In this document: positions 1 through 12,150 of the stretch, piece by piece
Numbering within the stretch: position 1 is the stretch's first letter
Layout of the letters: each line of letters starts with the position of its first letter
Origin: Atopsyche davidsoni
Taxonomy: Eukaryota > Arthropoda > Insecta > Trichoptera > Hydrobiosidae
Assembly: GCA_022113835.1 (NCBI GenBank)
Contig: JAILWY010000021.1
Location: 1,054,001 to 1,118,000 of the forward strand
Direction: 5' to 3'
Length of the DNA: 64,000 nt
Program-made: the position numbers and the translations under genes
Notes under the pieces: model-generated
Told to the model about the DNA's origin: nothing
The model's database searches: none
What the model saw: only the letters and a program-made list of their open reading frames with translations

Positions 1-336
1 CGCCCGGGACTCGCGATGTTCGTAAATACACGAGGGCAGTGGTGCTCCAGGACACTCCAGCAGACCGAACGTTACGCCAGGTCTGCGTTGCCATCAGATT
101 TTATATATATAGTGATATTTAACGCTACAGGCCCGGCTGAATTATATCAACCGTATATATTTAAAAAAATATTGAATTGTCTTTTGACAGTAGTTAATTA
201 TACAAAAGTAAATAGATTGTCATCATGTGTTGAATTGGAGTGAATCGACTGCGATACAATCGCGAGAGGGTTGTACATAATGGTGTCCCAATACCTACAC
301 CGATCCGTTTACAGCCCTTTTAAAAATCTCAATATT

Positions 337-356
337 AAAAAAAAAAAAAAAAAAAA
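337..356. repeat. poly(A) run of 20
   Basis: A run of twenty A residues lies in otherwise non-coding AT-rich DNA. It could be the tail of an old retroposed sequence, but I see no recognisable body upstream of it, so it is listed only as simple sequence. Confidence 0.6.
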
Positions 357-599
357 CGCTACCTACGCTGTATCAGGATATTAACGGTAATAAATACTAG
401 TTTTAAATCAAAAATAATAATATTATATGACTTTGGTGATTAGGTCAAGAAAATAGTGTCACGCGGGCGCTATAAGATTCCTCCGTGCCTTGGGAGTCCA
501 ATCCGATTATTGTTACACGAATTTGCACATATGACATATGTTTAGTGTTTATATTGTGCGCAAGCTATTGCAGTGCGTTAGACGCCCCTGTATGCTATT

Positions 600-790
600 C
601 CAGACCACTTGCGAACAGGATACGTCCCTAAATACGGGCGGGTAGGCATGCAGGCGAGCAGCCCCCGAGACGCATCTGCCCAGCATCGCGGCGCGGGGAC
701 GTCCATTGTGTCGTCCGGCAATCTTCCCCGCGACCCTCCTGGGGCTGTCACCCTGTTTGTTTACGCGGAGCTCTAAAGCGTTGCACACAC
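600..790. other. GC-rich island
   Basis: A GC- and CpG-rich block stands out from the AT-rich surroundings of the first 2 kb. Open frames across it have no recognisable domain. It resembles the many islands to the right of the NPAT gene and could be a cis-regulatory element; that role is inference. Positions 1-600 and 790-1,340 are AT-rich with no feature I can support. Confidence 0.35.
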
Positions 791-1344
791 CAGGATATTT
801 CAGTACTGCTATACACATTGCAGAATCAAACGTTGAAAGCTCAAATTTTTAAATAAAGTATGATTTTTTAGTATTTAGCAAATAGGACAAGATAGATGCC
901 AAGCGTATCGTCGAGCCTATGTCTGATAATATTCTTGATTTGTATAAATGAACCATATCAAAATGTATGATGAATAAATTAAATAAAAAATAAGATAGAT
1001 ATTCATTAGATGCGCATGCATTGGTCAGGAGTCACCCTACGAGACTAGCAAGCAAAAAAAAAACTTCATTTGACGGTTGAAACACCACTGTGCAAAAAAA
1101 TTGTGTTAATTTATAAACTATAAAGTTCTCTCAATCATAAATAAAAACAAAGCGAAAACATTTTCATGCGATATAATTTTAAATAACCACTAATCTCATT
1201 CGGTGAAATCTTCGTATAACAAAAACAAAAAGATTCCCTCGAGTTTTGATTTCCCTTTACGGGAAAGGTCGGGGGATAACGGTTCGTCTTGCGTCAGTCC
1301 ACTTCCAGCTTTCAAAAATACTTTGACGAGAGACAACTAAATAT

Positions 1345-1545
1345 TTATAGTTCGGCGCACAGGTGGAGTTCGTTGCCCCGCCCGGCCGCGCGATGGACCA
1401 TTCATGGTTGCGTTAGGCGCCGCGGGTGAATCACGCGGAGGGCTCCGGGGGTGCCAAGGAGTGCGGCTGGGTGCAAGAAATATGCACCTGCACCTCGTAC
1501 AACCAGATCGAGTACGCAAACCTGGCGGTTAATCGCGGCCATTTC
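1345..1545. other. GC-rich island
   Basis: A second GC- and CpG-rich block with sharp AT-rich borders. No protein-like frame is seen on either strand. If the minus-strand gene at 11.5 kb continues leftwards, this block would lie in one of its introns. Regulatory role is inference only. Positions 1,545-2,270 hold AT-rich DNA plus a G-rich low-complexity tract at about 1,924-1,974. Confidence 0.35.
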
Positions 1546-2322
1546 AGAGTCTATCAAGACTGAGTACTCAAATTACTCCAACCTTTTCCCTAAACAAAGG
1601 TAGCTTGCCTCTCGGGGGCGGTTTGCTCGGGAATGAAACATGCAGAAAACACCGTATAATATGGGTTAACCAATACAGCTAATTACTAGGGTTAACTGAT
1701 GATTCGTTTAGAAGCTCATGTCATTTATATTCATAAAATATTTAATTTTTTAAATGACTTTTCAAAATACTTAATTTCATATATTTTCAATCTGTAATAC
1801 ATGTATTCATGTAATAATCAATCAATCGGCTTTGGCAGCGGTACAAAAAAATATGTTTATCTTTTCTTCAAACGCTTTCATACTGGCTAGGTGGCGTGTG
1901 TCACCATGTAGTTGTATTTATGTGGAGTGGTGTGTGGGTGGGGGGATTTGGAGGGGTTGGTGGGGGGGGGGGGATGGCTTTTGGCCTTTTCTGATATAGG
2001 CAATCTTCTAGGTTGTACTCTAGAAGGTGGCTGATCGAGGGGTTCATGTAATAATGAACAAATAACATCACGGCTTATGATGTGAGCGCACCACTCCGAG
2101 AGCGCGTGCTGCAAACGACAGTGTGATAAAATAATCAATTGTATGAAATAATCATGAGCTATAGCCATATGACGGCAGGTGCATCACACCTCAATCGGCA
2201 CAACTGAACAATATGTATTAACGTTTTGGCTTAAGTGCAATATATATTCAAATGAATCATTTTATCACGAAGGACGGCTTGGGGGCGCATCGCCTCGAGA
2301 ACGAGGAAACAGAATGCAAAGT

Positions 2323-2433
2323 GAAGCTTCTAGACTCTAGAAGCTTCCCGTGAGTCAGTTTGCTCGGATGACGTCACAGCGTCTACTGCAGAGTGACGCT
2401 TTGAGACCGTTGGGCGCAAAATTTTATGACTCA
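2323..2433. promoter_or_regulatory. HSE-like palindrome with AP-1 and CRE sites
   Basis: Four motifs fall within 111 bp. Positions 2,323-2,347 form a perfect inverted repeat of two 12-nt arms around one base, built from GAA/TTC units as in heat-shock elements. TGAGTCA (AP-1) is at 2,351-2,357, TGACGTCA (full CRE) at 2,369-2,376 and TGACTCA (AP-1, opposite orientation) at 2,427-2,433. Such packing is typical of a stress- or signal-responsive enhancer. The target is unknown. The only gene to the right whose introns could include this position is the minus-strand gene starting near 11.5 kb. The motifs are seen directly; function is inferred. Confidence 0.45.
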
Positions 2434-2470
2434 TCACACAATATCATCACTCTTCTGTCAAAACATCGCA

Positions 2471-5400
2471 AACAGCAAAGGCATGATTATTGAAATCACT
2501 GTCGAATATTTGGTAATAATAAAACCACTTACACCGTGAAACCTGTTGTTTGTCTAGTATCTTTTAATAGCCTATTTGGCGTTGGTAGTAAGGACATTAA
2601 AGTAATAGAGAAAATTAGATTTAAAGGGATTTTGGATGACTGTGAAGCATGTAGGAACATATCAAAGTCAATCAAATAATTCAAAAAAATATTGTACAAG
2701 TAATGTGTATCTGACGCGACATATCTGACCTCTAGAATCGAGTCGTCAAAATAAAAACGGGTTTTTCTAAATATGTCTTGTGTGAATTTTTTACATAATT
2801 AAATGCGAATTAGTAGGAAATTAACGAGGAAAAAGAGGAGGTCCCAGTTTGTTACATAATAAATTCAGAAATTTAGAATCTTAAAATTCTTTGTGATTTA
2901 CAATTTATCAGAGAAAATATATTTCATATACAATTTATCGTTGGAAACCCATCTGCCTCATTTGCCTTCACCTGGACTTTCGGTGATGATAGCTAAAGTA
3001 ACATGATGGCGATTCAGTCGGCGATTATGCCACGAAATAATTAATTTAGGTATTTTCTGACGTCGGTTTTCAAAAGTCCAAAAACCAAAGATCTATATAA
3101 TTTCACCCTACACTTGATGAGAATTTTAAATTATAGCACTTCTGCAGATCCACTAGCAGACTACGGTCTTAAGCCGCAATTCATGGTTTAATAAAATATC
3201 ATTTAAGTGCAAACATAAACTGATTTTTCTTAACAAACCACAAATTTCGCAGAAAATAAAAGATCGACATATTTAAGATAAATAATAATCCAGCATCCAA
3301 GGTTTTGCACTTTACTCTTGTAAAAATAATATTTCATTTATATCAAATGTCTATATTTGACTAACTCTGCTGTTATCAATTGTTGCTGTTTAACTACAAA
3401 CATACATAAATGTATACATAATTAAATTATCTTGCAAGCTGTGTAGCCGCCGGATGATTTGCTTTGTCTGCGAAGTATCTGCTTTGATAATAAATTGAAA
3501 AAAAAACTCTTATTCCGTTACAAGATAAAAATACGCACAGAAAGCGCTTTGTAACAATTTTTTTTTGTAAAACGGTAAAAAGACTCGTGTCTCGCGGACA
3601 ATGAAGCAGGTAGTCGCTATAATTCTGTCAATTGAATAGAAAGGTCTCGGCATTGTGAGGTTAGGAAAACGGTTGAGTTGAGTAGATACTACGGAGGAAA
3701 CTTTGCTGGCACCAGCTCGAGTTAGAATTCTAAAGCTTGAGGATACACATGCGAAAAACCAAAACGTCAGTAGGTCAAAACATTAAGTAGAGAATGCACA
3801 TTTAGTTATGCCTTGAGAAATATACCCATTTAATTTTCCCCAAATATTAAAAGAGCACAATAGCATCAAAAATTTCACTTTTGTAGATTTAAAATAGTGT
3901 GTGACCTGAAATACTTTTAGCATTAGAGTTGTGCTTTCGCCATCGAACGGTAAAACTACAGAGATGTTATTCTAATCTGACTGACTTGCTAGGATAGCAA
4001 CTAATCGCGTCAGATGGATTAGTGATGGGGTAAATCGGATACACAAAATAAAACAACTCAGTGATTAGCTGTTTTGATACAAATAAATCATTGATATATA
4101 TATATATTGTTCGAATCTGGTCTTTTTGTAACAAACTTGTTTTAATTCACTCACAGAAGAATGGATACTTCATCTACACAACGTCAGTCTTAAAGATGAG
4201 TTCTTTCAATATATTATTAGTATAGATCTTAATATAAAACATCACTCGTAATATCAGGCTGTGCGTATTGCATAAACGCGCATATAAAATATCGGCATTA
4301 CAAAAATGTAAATTTGGGTTGAAATTTACCAGAGCATTGAATGACTGTCTAATGAACACATTTTATATGAAAACAGCATTTCGAAATTATCAAATTATAA
4401 ATATGTTTAAAAAAGAAAGTATTACAGGATTACCATTTAGAGATATCATTAAGTCTGGCGTGGCGATTGTAAAATGTGCAGATAGGTAAACACGATAGCG
4501 TGGGTATTAAAATAAACTGAAACGAATTTCATAGCAAAATCAATAGACATTTAAAATGGCGCAAGTCACGGCCTCGCCTGGCGGGAGTCGGTCTGATTGA
4601 TAGCTGGTCGAAAAGCATTTTCCAGGTTTCTAATAGCGAAGAAGCCGGATGGACTCGAATTTAGATAGGCTTATGAGGAAACGATAAAAACAACACTAAT
4701 GTGGATGTCGATATGACGTTTCGGCAAAATATCAAACGCGTGTACTGTTTTTGTAAAACTTGATATAATCAATTTTGCGTACACATTATTTCACTAAAAT
4801 ATAATACAAAAAAAAAAATCACGAAATTTTCATGTAAATATTCTGCCAGGTGTAAACTTTTATTTTTATATTTCATTTGGGTTTTTGTGTTTCTCTCCTA
4901 AATGAGAATGTCCGCTACGGAGGTTACAATAATTATTATTTAATTGATAGTAAAACTATCCCGTGGTGGATAATCAATACGAATACAATCTAGACCTATC
5001 TACACGGACGGCCATTTCTTTACAATTCAGGTCTCCTGTAAATACAGCTTAGCGAATTTTCACTTAGCCTTTCAGTATAGATAGCAGCGGATAAGAAAAA
5101 AAAATTATGCTCGTAATTTCGTATTATAAAGTATGGACGCGGCGTGTTTTTGCCATTGTAATCTGACCACAAAATGTCATAAAGATAAGAATAATAGAAA
5201 TTGTGAAATGTATCTAACCAAAATGATGATTTCTCTTTCAATGCAGGCGTGCATAAACAAACGTGTCTTCTGAGCATAGAATTTGGATCAATCGGGAAAG
5301 CGGAGACTCTAGAAAATTAACTGAAACTCGTATAGTATGAGATAATTAACCTAAACTCGTATAGTGTGCTATTCCTCTGCCTTTACCGCAAGTTGTTAGA

Positions 5401-8239
5401 GAGCTTTCAAGGCGCACGGTATGCCGGGAGTATATCGTGCGATTAGTTTGATAAAATAAATAGCTAAACTAAATTAATTAATATCAGTCACCGTTTGACA
5501 GCTAAATGAGATATAAAATTAAACTGGATATAATTGCGCAAAACGATCTCCTCCAAGCTTAATTTTCTCGCACGTGGCGAGGCCGCTCCCAGCTTTTCTC
5601 CGGTGTGTGGCCAACTTTAGAGGCCAGTCCAATTTAAGTAAAGTACACAGCTGCGTAAATTTGTCAGCTATAATTTGTCAATCAGGATCAGAAGTGGCTA
5701 CGTTACCCCATGCAGGTTCGTGCACCGATTTCTTACAAACTATCAAGGTTTTCAAGCGGTTATTACAAAGTTATTTAAATAGCTTCTCGATAAGCCCGTA
5801 TCGAAGCAACATGCGTGCTGATAAGTGCTGGCTTTGATAAAGTAGACGGAGTGATGGCACACAGTAACGTGGCAAAATAAATCCCCAATTTATTATAATA
5901 AAACGTGTTATTTGTAGTCACGCTGTGTGCTGACTTTCTTCTGTAATGGTCCATAAAGCCAGGAAAATATGTTATCTTCACCTAGACTTATCATAATAAA
6001 TTAAAAAAAAACATTAGTGATTATTTTAACTATGCTGTACCTAGCCAATGAATAAATATAAATAATGCGAAACATTGGTATTATATTAAATGTGACAGCA
6101 AATTATAAATAAATTATCAAACTAGTATTTAATAACGTCACAGTCTGCTTTTTATTCCATGGTTTTCAAATCATACCCCTTAACGCCTATAAAACTGTAT
6201 TGTAAAAAAAGCAAGGTATAACAATTTTATGGCGACAATAAACCACGGTTTGCGAAAGTCTACTCGGTTTAGCGAATTACTCCTACTTAAGCCGTTACAG
6301 AATGTTATTATTTTGTAGAAAAATTAAACCTCGACAATGATATCTGTAAACTCATTTGCACACGAGTTGAAACAGTTGGTGAGATAAACGGTTTCTAGGC
6401 CAGGTATTATTGTTGACATTGGACTTGAAAGTACACCTGCGGCCGCGTCCCTGTTGCGTTTTAATGACATCGATCTGACACTCCAATCACATTCTAACAT
6501 TGACACAAGATAATCAACGTGTCTTGGCATTGTCAGTGACGAAAAAGAGCACCCACGTGTTTTTCTGCTTGATAACAGTGATACAAAATCATCGATAGCA
6601 TTATTAAAGTACTGACGGTTACTATATAATGCTATTCATAACTTTTCATTAGCCATTTATTATTGGAATCAATATTACCTACGGTTTCTATCCAACAGTT
6701 TAGTAAGTGTTCGTCTGAAATTTCCTTCCCTTCCACATCACATTCCTCCCTTTATCGCTTTTTTATCTAGCTAAAATTCTTTCCACACTAGTCATTTGGA
6801 AGTCGTATCATGGGAATGAATTCTCTCTACACAAACTCTTTCGACGTTATTTTATTATCGATGTATATTTTTTCATTGCACTTGCCTTTTTATTCTAAAA
6901 CTGGATAAACATATCTGCTGATTGTATTTGATAAATATTGTATGACCTAATGAAATATTGATAAATATGTATAGTTAACGTGGGGTCCCAGACTCGAATG
7001 CGGGCGGGGGAATGCACTTTTAAAATCATGTAAGTGTTATAAAGTCGAGCTTAGTTCAAAAACCTTATCTGATACAGATATATCTGTATAAAAGAAGGCT
7101 TATTCTACTGACATAGTTGTAGTTGTAAATAATCACTTCTAACAGCTTGTTTGCTTGCCGATCTCCTCGCTTGCGATCCTCTAATCAAGCAGGCTCGTGT
7201 AACATAAAAACAGACAGGATGGTAAAAATAAATTAATATGGTGGTTGCAGAATCAAAATGGCTCAATTGCTATAGACAACTGTGTGATTACATTCCACAC
7301 TGTGATTTATTACGTCATGAATGGCAGATGCAGAATGACACGAAGTGCATTAATTAAAAAGAGCCTTAGAAACGATTACAAGGCAGCGATTTGCTTCGGA
7401 ATAATTTAATTGCATCGCGCGAAGAATTGACGCTCGACGATCACAGCCAGTAGATAAAATGACGTAATATTTGTGCGACAAACGGGATAGATAAAAAAAA
7501 TTGCCAGATACGATAAGATAAAATTCTTTAGAGATAATTTAGCATTCGTGGGTCAGTTCACACTTCCGGGATTTTACAATTGTGTAGTTAAAATATCCTA
7601 TACACTAACCGGCAATGATGCCCGCTGGCGTGTTTCAGAACAAGCCCGTTTCAATTTATTAAAAAAATATTATGATAACTACCATGCGTATTGAAGTTTC
7701 CGACTTATTTTAAATGTACTCTAAATAATACCTAATCATTCTTAGCAAGCTAATAAATTTCATAATATACATAGAATTGCAGATGTCCAAAAACATTATT
7801 ATCTTTATTACATTTTTTTTTTCTAAAATACACACAGCGATAATAAGACTTGCGTATAAGAGTATCTAAAAAAAAAATCCTCGACGACCAACGAATTACC
7901 GCAATTATTGTTATAATTGAGCTGCGGTCGAATTGTAGAATCTATCACAAATATTTATTCCGTATAAGAATACTAAAATTAGTGTTATTGCACAAATGAA
8001 ATCATAAACGATATCAAGATACCGCAAATCATTGTAACAATAAGCACTGCGATAAAATTGCACATAAAGTTAATTATATTATGTAGCCAAAGTATTGAAT
8101 TAAAAATAATTACTGGGGTAATTTCAGTAGCATTGTCGATTTTTTAAAATACTTTAGAGAACTTAGGTTCGTGCGCAAAATCAGATCAACGCCATTTTTT
8201 AAGGAAAACGAAATATTATCATAATGGATTCAGCGTTAA
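2471..8239. other. AT-rich non-coding stretch
   Basis: No protein-like frame, RNA gene or transposon body is recognisable here. The open frames are short and compositionally biased. Minor items are a duplicated segment of about 25 bp at 5,315-5,368 and a small GC-richer patch around 6,430-6,500. This stretch may be intronic to the minus-strand gene whose first coding exon is at 11,349-11,511. Confidence 0.4.
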
Positions 8240-8600
8240 ATGATTGAGTATGCATTTCATGCAAATGGAGATGGTTGAAATTCGCAGCTTCCGTCTGGGA
8301 GCACGCTCCCTCGGTGGACTTGGAACTATTTCGAGACGATTGACTGGCCGAATCACAGCCGATGAAATTGAATCAAAACATTTTTGCAGCGTGTTTCAAA
8401 AGCAGACATTCGCGAGATCCGTTCAGATATATCGCGGAAATGGCTCGGGCGTCGAGTGGGATCCGGCGCAGTCATCTCAATTGAAGAATTATTCTTCAAA
8501 TTTGCATAAATATGGTTATGTCATCGTCCATCATTTATAATAATTCGAGGCTTCCCAAGGTGGGCCCGCACAAGCAGCCCGAGAAGCCGGGGTGCATAAA
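8240..8600. other. GC-enriched island
   Basis: The composition shifts to balanced GC over about 350 bp between AT-rich flanks. The plus-strand frame across it (8,244-8,540) shows no domain and no splice context, so I do not call it a gene. It may be a conserved non-coding element or an old repeat. Positions 8,600-9,120 are AT-rich with nothing to report. Confidence 0.3.
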
Positions 8601-9124
8601 ATAAGAGAGCAGAAAGATATGAAAATAGTTTGCGGTTTGAAGTACTCTCGTTATCACTGTTATTGCAATTTATGTTGTCAAGATAGTTTTCAAGGTAAAA
8701 CAACAACTCACAATCTCACAAAACTCTCCGAGAAAAACGCTTTTACAAATAAGATTTTTTACACTGCTCTTTTAACTTTAACATTATATAAAAAAAAATA
8801 ATAAATGTAAAAATACTACTAATATCGAGTTTCGGTCACATTTTAATGGACAAAGTTGTATTAGTCGAAGTAAAAAAATTGATATAGTTTTACTGAGAAT
8901 TATTCTTTTAATTTAACTATTAACAGATAAGACCAAAGGTGACAAAAATTAACACATTTAAATTGGTTTTATATAGGGGGAGTACGAGTTTATTTGCTGG
9001 TAGAATCGAACAAACCAAAGAATGCGCTTGGATCCGGGATCATTCTGCGGATATCCCAGTCGAAAGCATTCTTATCTCATATACTAAAAATAATTTGCAA
9101 TTGCACATTAGAAATTATTTTTAG

Positions 9125-9515
9125 AGTTTACCGATAAGCGTCGCACGTCTTTGCGCACTTCGGTCTAACCCTACGAAGACTTCGTTATGAGGTCTTAGGT
9201 TTTCGTGTGCCGAATCAGGTTCGCCGAATCAGGTTCGCCGAATCACGCCAGACGATGGACGGTATATCCAATAATGCAGCCAGACAACGTAACGATTGAA
9301 GCACACCAATTGCCGGCGTTGGAGCCCCGCAAGGGGAGCTGTGGATATCCGACAATTGACTGCACTAATAAAACCGAGTGTACGTTCTGTGGGTGGGATA
9401 TATCCCGGATTGTGGATAACGTGGACGTGTCCCATTATCATCATGATTGATGTAGAAAGAAGTACCCGAATGAGTAATGGAGGTGAAGCAATAGGAAGTA
9501 AGCTACACTAATGTA
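9125..9515. repeat. unclassified repeat-like block with 14-bp tandem
   Basis: This 390-bp block has balanced base composition and abrupt AT-rich borders. It contains a tandem of a 14-bp unit beginning GCCGAATCAG at 9,209-9,222 and 9,223-9,236, with a partial third unit to 9,245. Short frames are open on both strands but show no recognisable domain. It may be the untranslated end of a retrotransposon or a low-copy repeat; I cannot name the family. Confidence 0.3.
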
Positions 9516-9519
9516 TTTG

Positions 9520-11340
9520 TAAGTAGGTTTTATAGTTTATGAAATAAAAGTACTATAAATTACGTCAGTATCTCTAGCATGACGAGTTGAATTGGATTCA
9601 TTATGTTTTTTTTTCCTCTGACGTTTCGGATTTAAATAAAGAAGACATCTTCGAGGAATCCTAAAAATGTCCCTTGTATTTTAATAAAGATTTAATCGTT
9701 AATATAATGCAAATACGTTGACAAAATTATCTCAAGATGTTCTGGTCTGATGGGTAGATTATTTGCGCGCGAAAAATTCTTAACTATCAGACAACACCAT
9801 TTTATAATCAATACCGGGGACAAAGCTTTACTAAAGTATTTGGATAATTTTAAATGTCTTTGTAAGACGGAATATTCACTCTTTTTAAAATAATTAAATT
9901 ACATTTTAGAGCCCCAATATTTTATACAAGTAGTTTTTGAGTATCATTTTATTTAAGTTAATTTATATGCTTGTTTATTTTCTAACAAAGTTGATCCATA
10001 AAGTAAGAAAAAAAATACAACTACCCATAAATTTTATATTAAAAAGCTTGGAAGCAACTTTTACAAGTTATTTTTAAATATTCACATTTAGTTTTTTAAA
10101 TTCAAAGAAACACCAGATGTGAAAAGAAAATTTAATACAAAATTATTATTATTGTTACCATTTAACTTCTCTTGTGTAACTCTATCGACTGACATATTTT
10201 CAACGGTAAATTACAGAATTTATATTTAAGTTATCTACTTGTGAAAATAACTTATGAATTGAGCGCTTAAGGTATATGGTACAATTTATATGTCAAAATT
10301 GATTAAGAAACATAACGGAGAGCAATATTTTAACTTCAATTATAATTCTGGAAAAGTTAGTTAATAATGGAAATAGAGTAAGATATATTTACAAATCTTA
10401 GTTGTGGGTAGAAAGTAAAAGAAAAGCGTGGAGGAGTTATTAATATTCCAAAAATTCCAATAAGCGTTTATTAATGTCTGATCACATCTATAGAATTAGT
10501 TGATATTTATAATATTTCCATCGCTTCCAAAGTAATCAATAAATAACTTCCTTGGTTGCAATCTGTATGTGTAATAATTAATAAAATACTTAAGTAATAC
10601 TTAATACTTAAATAATATAAGGCAAAGAAAAAAGATCTATATCTTGAAGTAGAAATATTATATCTATGATCATAATAAAATATTTAATGTATGTCAATAT
10701 CAGTCCAAAGCAATTTTGGTCACACGGCGGTGAACGGTTCACACGCTGATGAATACATCCCTCTTGATGCACGGTGGGGTGCGTTTATCTTGTATGACTA
10801 AATTATATACAATCAAAAGCAATTCACGGCTATTTAAAGTTTGTTGAATGGTAATGTAGACATTACTTGAATATGGTATGAAAATTATGAATGACATATA
10901 TAATTGATAAACAGTGCCATGGTGTGTACTGATCTAAATATATAAGAGTTAGTATAAATAATAAATGTTCATTTTGAAAATGATTCATTCAATTGTTGTG
11001 AAACAGATTTGGTAAGAAATATCAGCGTCACTCTTGAACACAGTAATAATTTAAAACTGTATTATGAAGTAAGCTATTATAAATGTTATTGTGACTCAAC
11101 AAACAGTTGCAAATTTTTATTGTTGTCATTTTAATTTAAGACATGAAGAAAAATTAAAAAATATAATTGAATTGTAAAACTATTATTAAAATACTGATCA
11201 TTTACAGAAATCACACCAAAATAATACCTATTTGATACTCCTCGATACAGTAAACAAAAAAATATATAGATACAAACATATTCATGTTATCTTTTTACTT
11301 TTTACTATTGATTCTATTTTGATTAATTATTATATGTGAT
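9520..11340. other. AT-rich stretch, probably intronic
   Basis: This stretch has strong AT bias, no domain-bearing frame and no transposon relic that I can recognise. It lies directly after the splice donor of the minus-strand exon ending at 11,349, so it is most simply read as the start of that gene's next intron. Confidence 0.45.
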
Positions 11341-11348
11341 GCCTTTAC

Positions 11349-11511
11349 CTTGAGCCTGTTCCTTATTGATGACAATCCCTATATGGTCACCGCCAGCTAC
11401 GTGCATCTTATCATTCGCCTGGTGGACAGCCCTTCTCTCCACAATCAAAGTTGTGGAATTAGCGGTCTTGCATTTTGGCGTCATAACAATTTTCTCCTCG
11501 ATATCAGACAT
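11349..11511 (-). CDS. first coding exon of an unidentified gene (partial)
   Basis: I do not recognise this protein. The exon encodes 54 residues starting MSDIEEKIVMTPKCK and ending in INKEQAQ, then one base of a split codon before a GT donor (CAAG|GTAAAG on the minus strand). Upstream of the ATG is a 37-nt untranslated part (11,512-11,548) directly preceded by a polypyrimidine-rich acceptor, a T-tract followed by CAG, at 11,549-11,560. Together these indicate a real internal exon that carries the start codon, with a separate 5' non-coding exon further upstream, probably near the GC-rich segment at 11.93-12.15 kb. An in-frame ATG upstream at 11,565 lies across the acceptor and is rejected. 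No convincing downstream exon is visible on the minus strand down to position 1, so the next intron is long or the rest lies outside. The gene is divergent from the NPAT orthologue, about 1.7 kb apart start to start. The segment is hydrophilic, with no signal peptide or membrane span. Confidence 0.6.
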
Positions 11512-11904
11512 TTTCGCAGAGTTTCGTTTCACTTTATTCCCAAACTCACTGAAAAAAAAAAACACACCGTTTCAGCACACAAATTCACAATATCCGCGAC
11601 GATTCCGCAATAATTTATCCGAGGTATTCGTGTTTTGAGCTCGTTTTGTACACATTCGTAACTGGTACCGGCGAGCACAAAATACGAAAAATCCACACGA
11701 AGCATGCAAATTTCGATAAATAAAACGAATCTCGACAGGCACGCAAATATTACGCACAGGATATCATTCATAACATTACGAAAAATAACGACTTTTGAAT
11801 ATAAACAAACAAATTTTCGCACTTGTTTAATCGCTAATCATTTCGCACGAGCCGAACTGTCAAAAGATTTTTTGTTATATACAATAATAATGAACCTTTA
11901 GAAA

Positions 11905-11914
11905 TTTCCCGCGC
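11905..11914. promoter_or_regulatory. E2F-type site (TTTCCCGCGC)
   Basis: TTTCCCGCGC matches the E2F/DP consensus TTTSSCGC. It lies between the minus-strand exon and the GC-rich segment, within the shared upstream region of two divergent genes. A second, palindromic E2F-type site is in intron 1 of the NPAT gene. Function is inferred from the motif only. Confidence 0.4.
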
Positions 11915-11929
11915 GCTGGTTTTGTTATT

Positions 11930-12150
11930 GTCAAGCGCTAATAAGCGAAGTAACAGGACGAGCGACCACGACCAGCGCCGAGCCGCGCTCTAGACATCTG
12001 TGCCGCCCGCGCCGACACCGCGAGACCAGCAAAAGCCCGGCCGACAAGCACACGGCACACGCCACAGACAACACAAGCCGTATTTGGCCAGCAGAGGAAA
12101 GCGGGCCACAACGGCCGTACATTGACCAAAAATATGCATTCAACAAATAA
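11930..12150 (-). promoter_or_regulatory. candidate CpG-rich promoter / 5' exon of the minus-strand gene
   Basis: This GC- and CpG-rich segment lies about 420 bp upstream of the minus-strand ATG, between very AT-rich flanks. Its position and the splice acceptor at 11,549 fit a promoter plus non-coding first exon. I cannot fix the transcription start or the donor. Open frames across the segment lack any domain. Confidence 0.4.

Noticed and set aside
7087..7094. TATAAAAG as a promoter TATA box
   Set aside because: No initiator or coding exon follows, and such octamers are frequent in AT-rich DNA.
11529..11822. Minus-strand 97-codon frame overlapping the unidentified exon region
   Set aside because: It crosses the splice acceptor at 11,549 in another register and has no domain.
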